The translations under genes and the position numbers were made by a program. This document shows, one piece after another, positions 1-6,003 of a stretch of DNA of 6,542 bases (its first letter is position 1; every line of letters starts with the position of its first letter). This stretch comes from JAKPCT01 sp029553165 (GTDB lineage Bacteria; Bacillota; UBA4882; UBA8346), in contig DAORZT010000091.1 in the NCBI GenBank assembly GCA_035359995.1, positions 1 through 6,542 on the forward strand, in the 5' to 3' direction. The notes below the pieces were generated by a model. It was not told the origin of the DNA and searched no databases. It worked only from the letters and a program-made list of their open reading frames with translations.

Positions 1-372
1 ATTATTATTTAAATCTACGATAGCAATCTGGCGAAATGCTGAATCAAGACGCAACATCTTACTTAAAACGTTTTGAGATTCAGTTACATTATCAACTAAA
101 TTAGTGACATTACTAATTGAAGACAGAATAACAGTCTTATCCTTAATAAAACTGGTAACTTTATTGACTGCATCGGTAGCAAGGACTTGTTGTTCTTTGG
201 CAACTACTTGTTGATTTGAATTGAAAATCTTGTAGATGTTTATACTGCCGCTGATTAAGATGGCTACGGCGGAAACGACTAAAAACATTATTGATAAGGT
301 TACTGCAAGTTTTTTGGATTTTATTATATTTCTTGATAATTTATTAAAAAAATCAGTAATTTTTATTTTCAT
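1..372 (-). CDS. Membrane sensor protein, N-terminal part (Cache-like; histidine kinase or chemotaxis receptor)
   Basis: This is the first 124 codons of a gene that runs off the left edge. The ATG is at 372-370, with GGAGG at 385-381 eight bases upstream, so the start is well supported. Residues 1-21 are short and basic, and residues 22-46 form one hydrophobic membrane segment (LAVTLSIMFLVVSAVAILIS). A hydrophilic extracellular region rich in Asn, Gln, Thr and Ser follows, as expected for the start of a dCache-type ligand domain. The stretch MLRLDSAFRQIAIVDLNNN at the edge resembles the segment of Cache sensors where a 'DG/DN' strand follows the long first helix. The output domain is outside the window, so I cannot tell a histidine kinase from a methyl-accepting chemotaxis protein or a GGDEF protein. 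It lies 149 bases downstream of a substrate-binding lipoprotein on the same strand, so the two may form a sensing pair. The membrane-anchored sensor call is fairly secure; the subtype is not. Confidence 0.75.
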   Translation of the reverse strand, partial: MKIKITDFFNKLSRNIIKSKKLAVTLSIMFLVVSAVAILISGSINIYKIFNSNQQVVAKEQQVLATDAVNKVTSFIKDKTVILSSISNVTNLVDNVTESQNVLSKMLRLDSAFRQIAIVDLNNN

Positions 373-521
373 TCTTAATACCTCCAACTTATGACTTCAG
401 TAACCATCGATTATGTTACCAGTCTATCGATATTGACTGTTATTCTTAACTAAATTGCATTAACTAAAAGTAAAAATTAATCTGGTAGTATTTTGTCGTT
501 GTTTTAAAATAGAGTTTAAGA
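373..521 (-). promoter_or_regulatory. Intergenic region with short repeats upstream of the sensor gene
   Basis: This spacer between the binding-protein stop and the sensor start holds two kinds of ordered repeat. ATCGAT occurs at 406-411 and 426-431, exactly 20 bases apart, or about two helical turns. TTAACTAAA occurs at 446-454 and 460-468, a direct repeat with a 14-base period. No convincing -35/-10 pair or U-tailed terminator was found, so the sensor may be read through from the binding-protein gene or have its own weak promoter. Calling these repeats operators is inference only. Confidence 0.25.
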
Positions 522-1522
522 CTATTTAATTATTTCATTGGCTTCGCTTAAAACAGCTTCGGGGATATTATAACCTCTGTTTTGGGCTTCTTTATAATTG
601 ATTATAATGTAGTTGTCATCTGAAACTACTGGGACTTTACCAACTGGTTGGCCTTTAAGGACCATATCAGCTAATACTGCTGCTTTATTACCGGAAACAG
701 TCACATCGATAGTAACTCCAAAAAGCGAAGAGTATCCTTGAGTATTCATATACGCTCCTCCCATTGGAATGTTATGCTTATTGGCAAATTTGATCATTGT
801 CAGAAATGTTTCAGGGAGTATCGAATAGACTTCAGCAATTGATAGGATTGCATCAAATTCAATTTTATTTTTATCATGTTTTTTGAAATAATCATGAATA
901 TCTTGTGGAGTTTTAGCGGGAACTTCAATTAAAGTTACTCCGGCTTCAGTTGCTACAGGACGTAAGGCTTCTAACTGTGGATAGACAACTGGGATATCGG
1001 CGTATGGTACTAATATTCTTTTGGCATTTGGTGCTATTTGATGCAGAATATCAAAGCGTTTTAGTGCTAAATCCGGACCGGGATATCTTACTCCGGATAA
1101 ATTACCGCCGGGTTCACGAACATTATTGATTAAGTTTGTCTCTTCAATATTGGTAATTGCAAAGATAACCGGAATTTTGGTACCTTCGGTTGCTTTCTTC
1201 AACTCTAAAGCTGCTTCGGTTGGAAAACCAAAAATTAAATCAACCTTTTCAGCTACGAATTCTTGGGCAAACGTTTGGTACTCATTGATGTTAGAGTTGG
1301 TTTTTTTGATATTATAGGTGATATTTTTACCTTCAATGTAGCCTAATTCGGTCATTTTGGATTTGAAACCATCGATAGCACCTGCAAAGTGATCTAAACC
1401 ACAGATAATACCAACAGTGAATTGCTTTTCAGTTTTTTTCCGCAACTTGAAACGGGTAAAATAAATATAATTAATAGAAGTACTATTACAAATTGTTTGT
1501 AATTGTTAATCTTAAAGTTCAT
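522..1522 (-). CDS. ABC transporter substrate-binding lipoprotein (TrpX-like, ABC_sub_bind family), frameshifted
   Basis: The mature part (1445-522) is a two-lobe periplasmic-type binding protein of the ABC_sub_bind/TrpX family. It has the first strand-helix TVGIICGLDHFAGA, the hallmark PGGNLSGV in the linker area, and a C-terminal strand INYKEAQNRGYNIPEAVL. By itself that frame begins only at a TTG without a good ribosome site and has no signal peptide. The missing N-terminus is in the next frame. ATG at 1522-1520, preceded by AAAGGA, encodes a basic start, a hydrophobic core (VIVLLLIIFILP) and the lipobox VSSC with Cys27, then GKK. Restoring one A to the seven-A run at 1439-1433 joins Cys-Gly-Lys-Lys directly to Thr-Glu-Lys-Gln-Phe-Thr. 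The intact protein would be about 333 residues, normal for the family, and anchored outside the membrane by lipid. Ligands in this family include aromatic amino acids; here the ligand is unknown. The split could be an assembly error, a mutation, or slippage at A AAA AAA. Confidence 0.85.
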
Positions 1523-1663
1523 AAAATACCACATCCTTTAAATAATAATTATTATCAAATACTTTATCTGGAAGATAGCAACTATAAGTGTTTGGGTTAA
1601 ACTTTACCTCCTCTTTAATAAAAATTATTATTTTAGCAAACAAAGCATCAATATATTTATCGG
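1512..1663 (-). CDS. C-terminal tail of an unidentified upstream gene, entering from the gap
   Basis: A minus-strand frame is open from the gap edge for 50 codons and stops at TAA 1514-1512, overlapping the lipoprotein start codon by 11 bases. The translation begins DKYIDALFAKIIIFIKEEV and ends YYLKDVVFYEL. It has a plausible protein composition, with a helix-like first part and a Tyr/Asp/Asn-rich end. Such an 11-base overlap would fit translational coupling in an operon with the lipoprotein gene. I do not recognise the family. A GAGGAGG within it (1613-1607) reads as Glu-Glu codons and is not followed by a start codon at a useful distance. In AT-rich DNA 50 open codons can arise by chance, so this is a tentative call. 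Confidence 0.4.
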
Positions 1664-1763
1664 NNNNNNNNNNNNNNNNNNNNNNNNNNNNNNNNNNNNN
1701 NNNNNNNNNNNNNNNNNNNNNNNNNNNNNNNNNNNNNNNNNNNNNNNNNNNNNNNNNNNNNNN
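1664..1763. other. Assembly gap, 100 N
   Basis: The run of exactly 100 N is the usual placeholder for a scaffold join of unknown size. The adjoining genes diverge in direction and in character (sensor/transport on one side, cobalamin and housekeeping genes on the other). No operon or neighbourhood argument should cross it. Confidence 0.95.
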
Positions 1764-1773
1764 TTTTTTAAAT

Positions 1774-1801
1774 AATCACTATGATTAAATCACTATGGTT
1801 A
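1774..1801. repeat. Two tandem 14-base repeats at a contig edge
   Basis: AATCACTATGATTA at 1774-1787 is followed immediately by AATCACTATGGTTA at 1788-1801, one mismatch in 14. The pair sits ten bases inside the contig edge, so a longer array may have been lost or collapsed in the gap. It could also be a paired binding site upstream of the adenosyltransferase gene, although it is about 105 bases from its start codon. Confidence 0.6.
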
Positions 1802-1834
1802 GCTTTAAAGAAAATTTATTATGACATTTTAATC

Positions 1835-1863
1835 TGGTTATTATCAGAAGATTTTTGTATACT
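1835..1863 (+). promoter_or_regulatory. Possible promoter of the corrinoid adenosyltransferase gene
   Basis: A good -10 box, TATACT (1858-1863), lies 17 bases after a weak -35 candidate, TGGTTA (1835-1840). Transcription would begin near 1870 and leave a leader of roughly 35 bases before the ATG at 1906, which holds the ribosome site. That leader is too short for a cobalamin riboswitch, and no B12-box-like sequence was seen between the gap and the gene. Confidence 0.35.
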
Positions 1864-1905
1864 ATCAGTAGTAGTTTTTTAGAAGAAGTGAAAGGATTAA
1901 GCGAA

Positions 1906-2436
1906 ATGCAAGGCTTGATTCATATTTATACCGGTGATGGTAAAGGAAAAACTACAGCAGCGCTTGGCTTAAGCATCCGGGCTTACGGCAGGGGTTTGAA
2001 AGTTGCTTTGTTTCAATTTCTCAAAGGGACGGATACCGGGGAATTGCGAGTACTTTCAATGTTGGACGATGGGCGATATCGGATCTATCGGAATCAGGAA
2101 ATCACAAAGTTTGTTAAGGATATGAGCCCTGCCGAACTGCAGCAAACCCAAGCTTCAATCCAAAAATTGTGGGACCAAGCCAAAAAGATTGGCGTTGCTG
2201 GAGACTGCGATCTGTTAATCCTGGATGAGATAATGGCTGTAGTCTCCTTGGGATTGATCCCCCTGGAAAAACTGGTGAAGTGGCTACAGCACAAACCGGA
2301 GTCTTTGGAAGTTGTCTTGACTGGACGAAATGCTCCTGAAGAGTTGATTGCGTTAGCCGACTATGTTTCCGAAATTAAAGCAATCAAGCATCCTTACGAA
2401 AAAGGAGTTACTGCTCGCAAAGGGATTGAATTTTAA
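1906..2436 (+). CDS. cobO: Cob(I)yrinic acid a,c-diamide adenosyltransferase (corrinoid adenosyltransferase, CobA/CobO/BtuR type)
   Basis: The 176-residue enzyme transfers the 5'-deoxyadenosyl group of ATP to the cobalt of reduced corrinoids in the cytoplasm, giving adenosylcobalamin or its precursor. The P-loop GDGKGKTT is at residues 10-17, close to the N-terminus as in this family. LLILDE (103-108) is the Walker B-like strand, VVLTGRN (136-142) is the next conserved strand, and the C-terminal GVTARKGIEF matches the family ending. I chose ATG 1906 because AAAGGA lies at 1891-1896, nine bases upstream, and because family members begin just before the P-loop strand. In-frame TTG 1855 and GTG 1888 would add residues without a good ribosome site. 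No other cobalamin genes are in the window, so it may serve de novo synthesis or salvage. The next gene starts 110 bases later, so it may or may not be cotranscribed. Confidence 0.93.
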   Translation: MQGLIHIYTGDGKGKTTAALGLSIRAYGRGLKVALFQFLKGTDTGELRVLSMLDDGRYRIYRNQEITKFVKDMSPAELQQTQASIQKLWDQAKKIGVAGDCDLLILDEIMAVVSLGLIPLEKLVKWLQHKPESLEVVLTGRNAPEELIALADYVSEIKAIKHPYEKGVTARKGIEF

Positions 2437-2465
2437 ACCGTTTTGAGCGTTCTATAATTTCTGAC

Positions 2466-2482
2466 TTATGAATTGATCATAA
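2466..2482. repeat. Small dyad (TTATGA-5-TCATAA) between cobO and the NIF3 gene
   Basis: A perfect six-base inverted repeat with a five-base centre (ATTGA) lies 30 bases after the cobO stop. No T-run follows, so it is a poor intrinsic terminator. It could be a regulator site or chance in AT-rich DNA. Confidence 0.25.
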
Positions 2483-2546
2483 TAAACTTGTTAATTTGCG
2501 GCAGGATTAATAGTTTTACTCCAGAATAAATATTGCTGGAGGTGTA

Positions 2547-3662
2547 ATGATGGTAAAACTGCGACAGGTTATGGAAGCTATCAATCAGTTGGCACCATGG
2601 GATTTGGCGGAAACCTGGGATAATGTTGGACTGCAGGTCGGGATGTTTGATCGTGATCTCCAAAGAATCCTGGTTGCAGTTGATCTTAATAAAGCGGTCT
2701 TTGAAGAGGGTTTGCAACAAAAGGTGGATGGTTTTATTATTCACCACCCGTTACTTTTTAAGCCGATATCGGCAATCAATTCGAACAGTCTTATTGGGAC
2801 ACAGTTGCTTAATCTGATCCGGCAGGACTGTTTTGTAATTGCGGCTCATACCAATATTGACAAAGCTGAGCGCGGGATTAATCAATATCTTGCGGAGCAA
2901 TTGGAGTTAACCAAGATCGAGATCTTGGAGCCGGTAGCTTCAGAATTGGTGAAAATCGTGGTCTTCACTCCCGAAGAATACCTTACTCAGGTCCGGGAAG
3001 CAATGGCAGAGGCAGGCGCGGGAGTCATCGGCGATTATCACGAATGTTCTTTTGGTTTAAAAGGAGTAGGGACCTTTATTCCGGGTGCTAACAGTAATCC
3101 TTTTATTGGAACTAATAATCAGCTTGAAGAGGTGGCGGAGATTCGTCTGGAGATGATTGCGCCTAAGAAGAACCTCACAGCAATTCTGAAAGCAATTATG
3201 GTTGTCCATCCTTACGAAGAACCGGCGATCGACCTTTACCCGCTGCTGAATCATGATTCAAAGCATGGTCTTGGCCGTATTGGTCACTTGGTTAATCCAA
3301 TGAAACTGACCGATGCCTGTAAGTTAATCAAAGAGAAACTGCAGATCAACGAGTTAAGAGTTGCCGGCAATCCGGAGAAGATGATTAAAAAGATTGCTAT
3401 CTGTTCCGGCAGCGGTAGGAGTTTGATCTCTAACGCAATGCGTCAAGGAGCGGACCTTTATCTGACTGCCGATTTGACTTATCATGACTACACCGGTACT
3501 GATACTGAAGGGATGGCGCTGGTTGATGCCGGCCATTTTTCAACGGAAAAATGTTTTATTCCCTTAATGAGTAATTATTTGAGTGATAAATTCAAAGCAG
3601 ACGGGGTTGAAATCATTCCCAGCACTTCGATTAGTACCGACCCATATCAGTCTTTAAAATAA
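2547..3662 (+). CDS. NIF3-family dinuclear metal-centre protein (YqfO-like, long form)
   Basis: The 371-residue protein belongs to the NIF3/DUF34 family, toroidal hexamers with a two-metal site in each subunit. Residues 21-32 hold the family signature WDNVGLQVG. His66-His67-Pro68 and HTNID (His101, Asp105) supply N-terminal metal ligands. DAGHFSTE (His330, Glu334) supplies the C-terminal ones. The insert at about 131-232, ending HPYEEPAIDLYPL, is the extra domain of the YqfO-type long form found in Firmicutes, and GLGRIG (241-246) marks the return to the NIF3 core. All expected ligands are present, so it looks functional. The biochemical role of the family is unsettled; GTP cyclohydrolase-like and cofactor-related roles have been proposed. 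GGAGGT at 2538-2543 serves two adjacent ATG codons, 2547 and 2550; the second has the more usual spacing, and the difference is one residue. The next gene follows after 24 bases, as is common for this pair. Confidence 0.95.
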   Translation: MMVKLRQVMEAINQLAPWDLAETWDNVGLQVGMFDRDLQRILVAVDLNKAVFEEGLQQKVDGFIIHHPLLFKPISAINSNSLIGTQLLNLIRQDCFVIAAHTNIDKAERGINQYLAEQLELTKIEILEPVASELVKIVVFTPEEYLTQVREAMAEAGAGVIGDYHECSFGLKGVGTFIPGANSNPFIGTNNQLEEVAEIRLEMIAPKKNLTAILKAIMVVHPYEEPAIDLYPLLNHDSKHGLGRIGHLVNPMKLTDACKLIKEKLQINELRVAGNPEKMIKKIAICSGSGRSLISNAMRQGADLYLTADLTYHDYTGTDTEGMALVDAGHFSTEKCFIPLMSNYLSDKFKADGVEIIPSTSISTDPYQSLK

Positions 3663-3686
3663 TAACCAAGATTAACTGGAGGGTTT

Positions 3687-4397
3687 ATGGCTTCACTTCC
3701 GAAACTATACCGGATCCAAGAACTTGAATCGGCAATTACGGGATTAAATCAATTGGAACAACAGACAAAACGGGATCCCAGTTGGGTGGCGCTGAAGAAA
3801 TCACAGAAAGAGTTGAAAAGTGCCATTGAGAATGTCGAGAACAATCTGGCGGAAACTAAATCCAAAGCGCACAAACTGGAGTTGGACTTAAAAAACTTCC
3901 AGATGCATCATCAAGATGAAGAGACGAAGTTATACAGTGGTAATGTCTCAAGTCCAAGAGAACTGGAGCAGATTCAGTTAAAGATGCTTGAATATCAAAA
4001 TGCAGCTCGTAAAGTTGAAGATGAACTCCTGGTGGTGTTGGAGGTCGATGAGAAACAGACTGTCGAGTTGGAGACGATCAAACAACAACTGGAGCAATGT
4101 ACTCAGGAACTGAAGGCTGTTGAAAAAGGGTTACGCCAAAAGTTACTGGAGATCTCGATGGAACGAGACGATTATCAGGCGGAGTTAGAAACGTTGACCA
4201 CTCAAGTCCCGCAAGAATGGTTGGAAAAATACCGGAAAGTAGCTGATACCCATAAAGGGATCGGGATCGCCAAGGTTAAAAAAAACAGTTGCGGCGCTTG
4301 TCATATAACGCTGTCGGAAGCGTTAATGTCAGACATTAAACGAGGCGAAGACCAGCTCTTATATTGTGAAAACTGTGGCAGGATCCTGTATTATTAA
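3687..4397 (+). CDS. Coiled-coil protein with C-terminal C4 zinc ribbon (zf-RING_7 family)
   Basis: The protein has 236 residues. Residues 8 to about 170 are almost continuous heptad-like helix, rich in Glu, Lys, Gln and Leu, folded as a long hairpin. A conserved turn region, KLYSGNVSSPRELEQIQ (81-97), matches the 'LYSG.v..p.EL' signature of this family. The C-terminal domain carries two cysteine pairs, Cys202/Cys205 (CGAC) and Cys227/Cys230 (CENC), followed by GRILYY, and should bind one zinc. The family is widespread and often sits beside NIF3 genes in Firmicutes. The chlamydial relative CT398 has been linked to secretion and sigma-factor binding, but the general function is unknown, and nucleic-acid or protein binding is the usual guess. 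It starts 24 bases after the NIF3 stop with GGAGGG at 3678-3683, so the two are very probably one transcript. The short spacing of that site to ATG is similar to that of the NIF3 gene. Confidence 0.93.
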   Translation: MASLPKLYRIQELESAITGLNQLEQQTKRDPSWVALKKSQKELKSAIENVENNLAETKSKAHKLELDLKNFQMHHQDEETKLYSGNVSSPRELEQIQLKMLEYQNAARKVEDELLVVLEVDEKQTVELETIKQQLEQCTQELKAVEKGLRQKLLEISMERDDYQAELETLTTQVPQEWLEKYRKVADTHKGIGIAKVKKNSCGACHITLSEALMSDIKRGEDQLLYCENCGRILYY

Positions 4398-4405
4398 TAG
4401 AAGAC

Positions 4406-4440
4406 TTTAGTTTAATTGAGTAATATATCAATTAACTAAA
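4406..4440. terminator. AT-rich hairpin between convergent genes, possible weak bidirectional terminator
   Basis: The left arm TTTAGTTTAATTGA (4406-4419) pairs with TCAATTAACTAAA (4428-4440), giving 13 base pairs with one bulged T and an eight-base loop. It starts nine bases after the zinc-ribbon stop and lies 15 bases beyond the stop of the converging repressor remnant. The stem has little GC and no T-run follows on the plus strand, so termination strength would be low. The position between convergent ends is the main support. Confidence 0.45.
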
Positions 4441-4454
4441 CACCTAAATGTTCA

Positions 4455-4622
4455 TTATTTATCATCCTTCAAACCAAGCAGATAATCAGTTGATACGTTA
4501 AAAAATTGAGCGATTTTGATAAGGTGGCATATTCCGGCTCCCGCTGATTGGGAGAAAAGTAACATAATAACTTTTTGTGTTATGGTTTGTTGCGGACTGA
4601 TTGTATATTATTTACATGAACC
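4455..4622 (-). pseudogene. Decayed XRE-family helix-turn-helix repressor, 3' part running into the gap
   Basis: On the minus strand the last 23 codons before TAA (4457-4455) read IKIAQFFNVSTDYLLG followed by LKDDK, the unmistakable end of a lambda-repressor-like HTH domain. Upstream the homology continues only by changing frame. QREPEYATL is in another frame and joins the tail if one C is restored in the CC at about 4523-4524. VNNIQSVRNK near the gap edge is in that same frame but is followed by an in-frame TAA, while ITQK, the usual start of the second helix, lies in the frame of the tail. Between ITQK and REP there are about 17 residues where intact relatives have about 27, so the recognition-helix region is partly deleted. 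The product could not bind DNA normally. It is probably a pseudogene, although poor base quality beside the gap could explain some frame changes. Confidence 0.7.
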
Positions 4623-4722
4623 NNNNNNNNNNNNNNNNNNNNNNNNNNNNNNNNNNNNNNNNNNNNNNNNNNNNNNNNNNNNNNNNNNNNNNNNNNNNNN
4701 NNNNNNNNNNNNNNNNNNNNNN
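4623..4722. other. Assembly gap, 100 N
   Basis: This is a second run of exactly 100 N. Composition changes across it: the genes to the right are more AT-rich and use more ATA and AGA codons than the housekeeping genes to the left. This supports treating the right-hand piece as separate accessory DNA of uncertain placement. Confidence 0.95.
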
Positions 4723-4752
4723 AGAGATTTTTCTGTTTTGGTAGATTATTGA
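4723..4752 (+). CDS. Possible last ten codons of a gene upstream of the pentapeptide gene
   Basis: From the gap edge one frame reads RDFSVLVDY and stops at TGA 4750-4752, 14 bases before the next ATG. The ribosome site of the pentapeptide gene follows the stop at once, the usual layout inside an operon. Only nine residues are visible, so this could be chance. If real, its product would be the upstream partner of the two accessory genes. Confidence 0.25.
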   Translation, partial: RDFSVLVDY

Positions 4753-4766
4753 GGGAGGAACCATTG

Positions 4767-5969
4767 ATGAATAGAAGACAAGCATTAGAGCATTTTAAAG
4801 CTGGTCCTTTGAAAGAAAAGGGAATCGAAAAAATGGATCAGGTTAATGAATATTTTAAAACACATAAGGAAGAATTGCTACCTGATTTTATAGAATCATT
4901 TAGGAGAATATGTATCAAGATAGCAGAAATGCAGGCCAGGGGAGAGAAGGGAGAGATAGGCTACATCACTTACTCGGCAATGGCAAGTAATATAGCCGCA
5001 AGAAACTATATATATGTCATTGATGCCTATAATACGGAATGGTTTTATGATGAAGTAGAGTGCCGAGATAGCTATGATGTAAGCTGGGCCTTTCGGTTTT
5101 TAGACGAATTTGAAGAAGAGCTTGAACCGCAAAGGAAGCTGTACAATGACAAGATCACCAAGGAAGATATGGAGCAATTGAGATTAGAGGAATTTGGGAT
5201 CTATAATGCAGTTATCAATGATTTTATCAGGTATGCAATGCCTTATGCTGCAGAAATAGAGGAATATAAACAAATAGAGAAGGCGGATATATTGGAGGTC
5301 AGAGCGGGCCCTTATAAAGGTGCCAGTGAGTTAATGTACAAGGAAGACCGACGTATAAAAAACTCTTCAGAAATCAAAGCATGGCTTGAAAGCAAAGAAG
5401 GTACATATGATTATGAAATTTTAAAGGGTTTGGATCTATCCAATGGTGATTATGAAGGAATAGATATTCAATATGGAGATTTAAGTAAAAGCAATATGAA
5501 AGAATGCAAACTAAAAAATGGCTCTTTTATTGGAACAAAATTTATTCAAACAATACTTACAGGCGCTAATCTGGAAGATGCTACGCTTGACCATGCCGAT
5601 TTTACAAAATCAGAATTAAAAGATGCCAACATGAAAGGTGTAAAGGGATCACGTATAAATTTCCGAGATGCTAACATGGAAAAGGTTAACCTAGTGGAAG
5701 CTTTATTAATTTATGCGGATATGAGAAATGTGAACCTAAGCAATGCAGTATGTATAAAAGCAGCATTGAAAGGAGCATGTTTTGATGGGGCAAATCTTGA
5801 GAATTGCAATTTTGAAGGAGTAAATCTTACGAAATCTGATTTTAGGGGAGCAAAGCTGAAAGGGATAAATCTTAAAAATGCAGTACTCAAAGACACCAAG
5901 TTTTTAAAGAGTGACTTGCCTCTGTTAGACTTAGACGAAGAACAAAAGGCAGTTATTATACTTGAGTGA
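4767..5969 (+). CDS. Pentapeptide-repeat protein with an unrecognised helical N-terminal domain
   Basis: The protein has 400 residues. ATG 4767 is chosen over the in-frame TTG 4749 because AGGGAGGAA lies at 4752-4760, eight bases upstream, and overlaps any TTG-initiated reading. Residues 1 to about 215 are charged, mostly helical and soluble, with conspicuous aromatic stretches (GYITYSAM, NYIYVIDAYNTEWFYDE, FIRYAMPYA). I cannot assign this part. From residue 224 to 384 a hydrophobic centre residue (Leu, Phe, Met, Ile, Tyr, Cys) recurs every fifth position for 33 units, in the A(D/N)LXX pattern, with one Gly at 294 and no insertions. That predicts an unbroken right-handed quadrilateral beta-helix of about eight coils, capped by an acidic tail. 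There is no signal peptide or membrane segment. Pentapeptide proteins include gyrase-protecting DNA mimics and toxin-locus components, but neither role is shown here. A small orphan gene follows after 34 bases, probably cotranscribed. Confidence 0.9.
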   Translation: MNRRQALEHFKAGPLKEKGIEKMDQVNEYFKTHKEELLPDFIESFRRICIKIAEMQARGEKGEIGYITYSAMASNIAARNYIYVIDAYNTEWFYDEVECRDSYDVSWAFRFLDEFEEELEPQRKLYNDKITKEDMEQLRLEEFGIYNAVINDFIRYAMPYAAEIEEYKQIEKADILEVRAGPYKGASELMYKEDRRIKNSSEIKAWLESKEGTYDYEILKGLDLSNGDYEGIDIQYGDLSKSNMKECKLKNGSFIGTKFIQTILTGANLEDATLDHADFTKSELKDANMKGVKGSRINFRDANMEKVNLVEALLIYADMRNVNLSNAVCIKAALKGACFDGANLENCNFEGVNLTKSDFRGAKLKGINLKNAVLKDTKFLKSDLPLLDLDEEQKAVIILE

Positions 5970-6003
5970 GTTACTCTAATTTACTAGACGCAAAGGTGAT
6001 CAA

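Noticed and set aside
1588..1788. Plus-strand open frame running through the first gap
   Set aside because: Half of it is N, it has no ribosome site, and it is antisense to a more protein-like minus-strand frame.
1855..1905. N-terminal extension of the adenosyltransferase from TTG 1855
   Set aside because: The extension overlaps the likely -10 box, has no ribosome site of its own, and is not expected in the family. ATG 1906 has both a site and the right position.
1764..1905. Cobalamin riboswitch before cobO
   Set aside because: No B12-box-like or other conserved riboswitch element was seen in the 142 bases available. One could still lie in the gap, but this cannot be claimed.
2443..2458. 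Promoter with TTGAGC and TATAAT after cobO
   Set aside because: The TATAAT at 2453-2458 is perfect, but TTGAGC is only four bases away, and the other candidate, TTGAAT at 2426, leaves a 21-base spacer, so no workable pair is formed.
2466..2747. 93-codon minus-strand frame overlapping the NIF3 start
   Set aside because: It is antisense to a certain NIF3 coding region and to its ribosome site, with no family resemblance.
4516..4752. Plus-strand open frame running through the second gap
   Set aside because: Its left part is antisense to the recognisable HTH remnant and its continuity depends on 100 N. Only the final codons right of the gap are kept, as a tentative separate tail.
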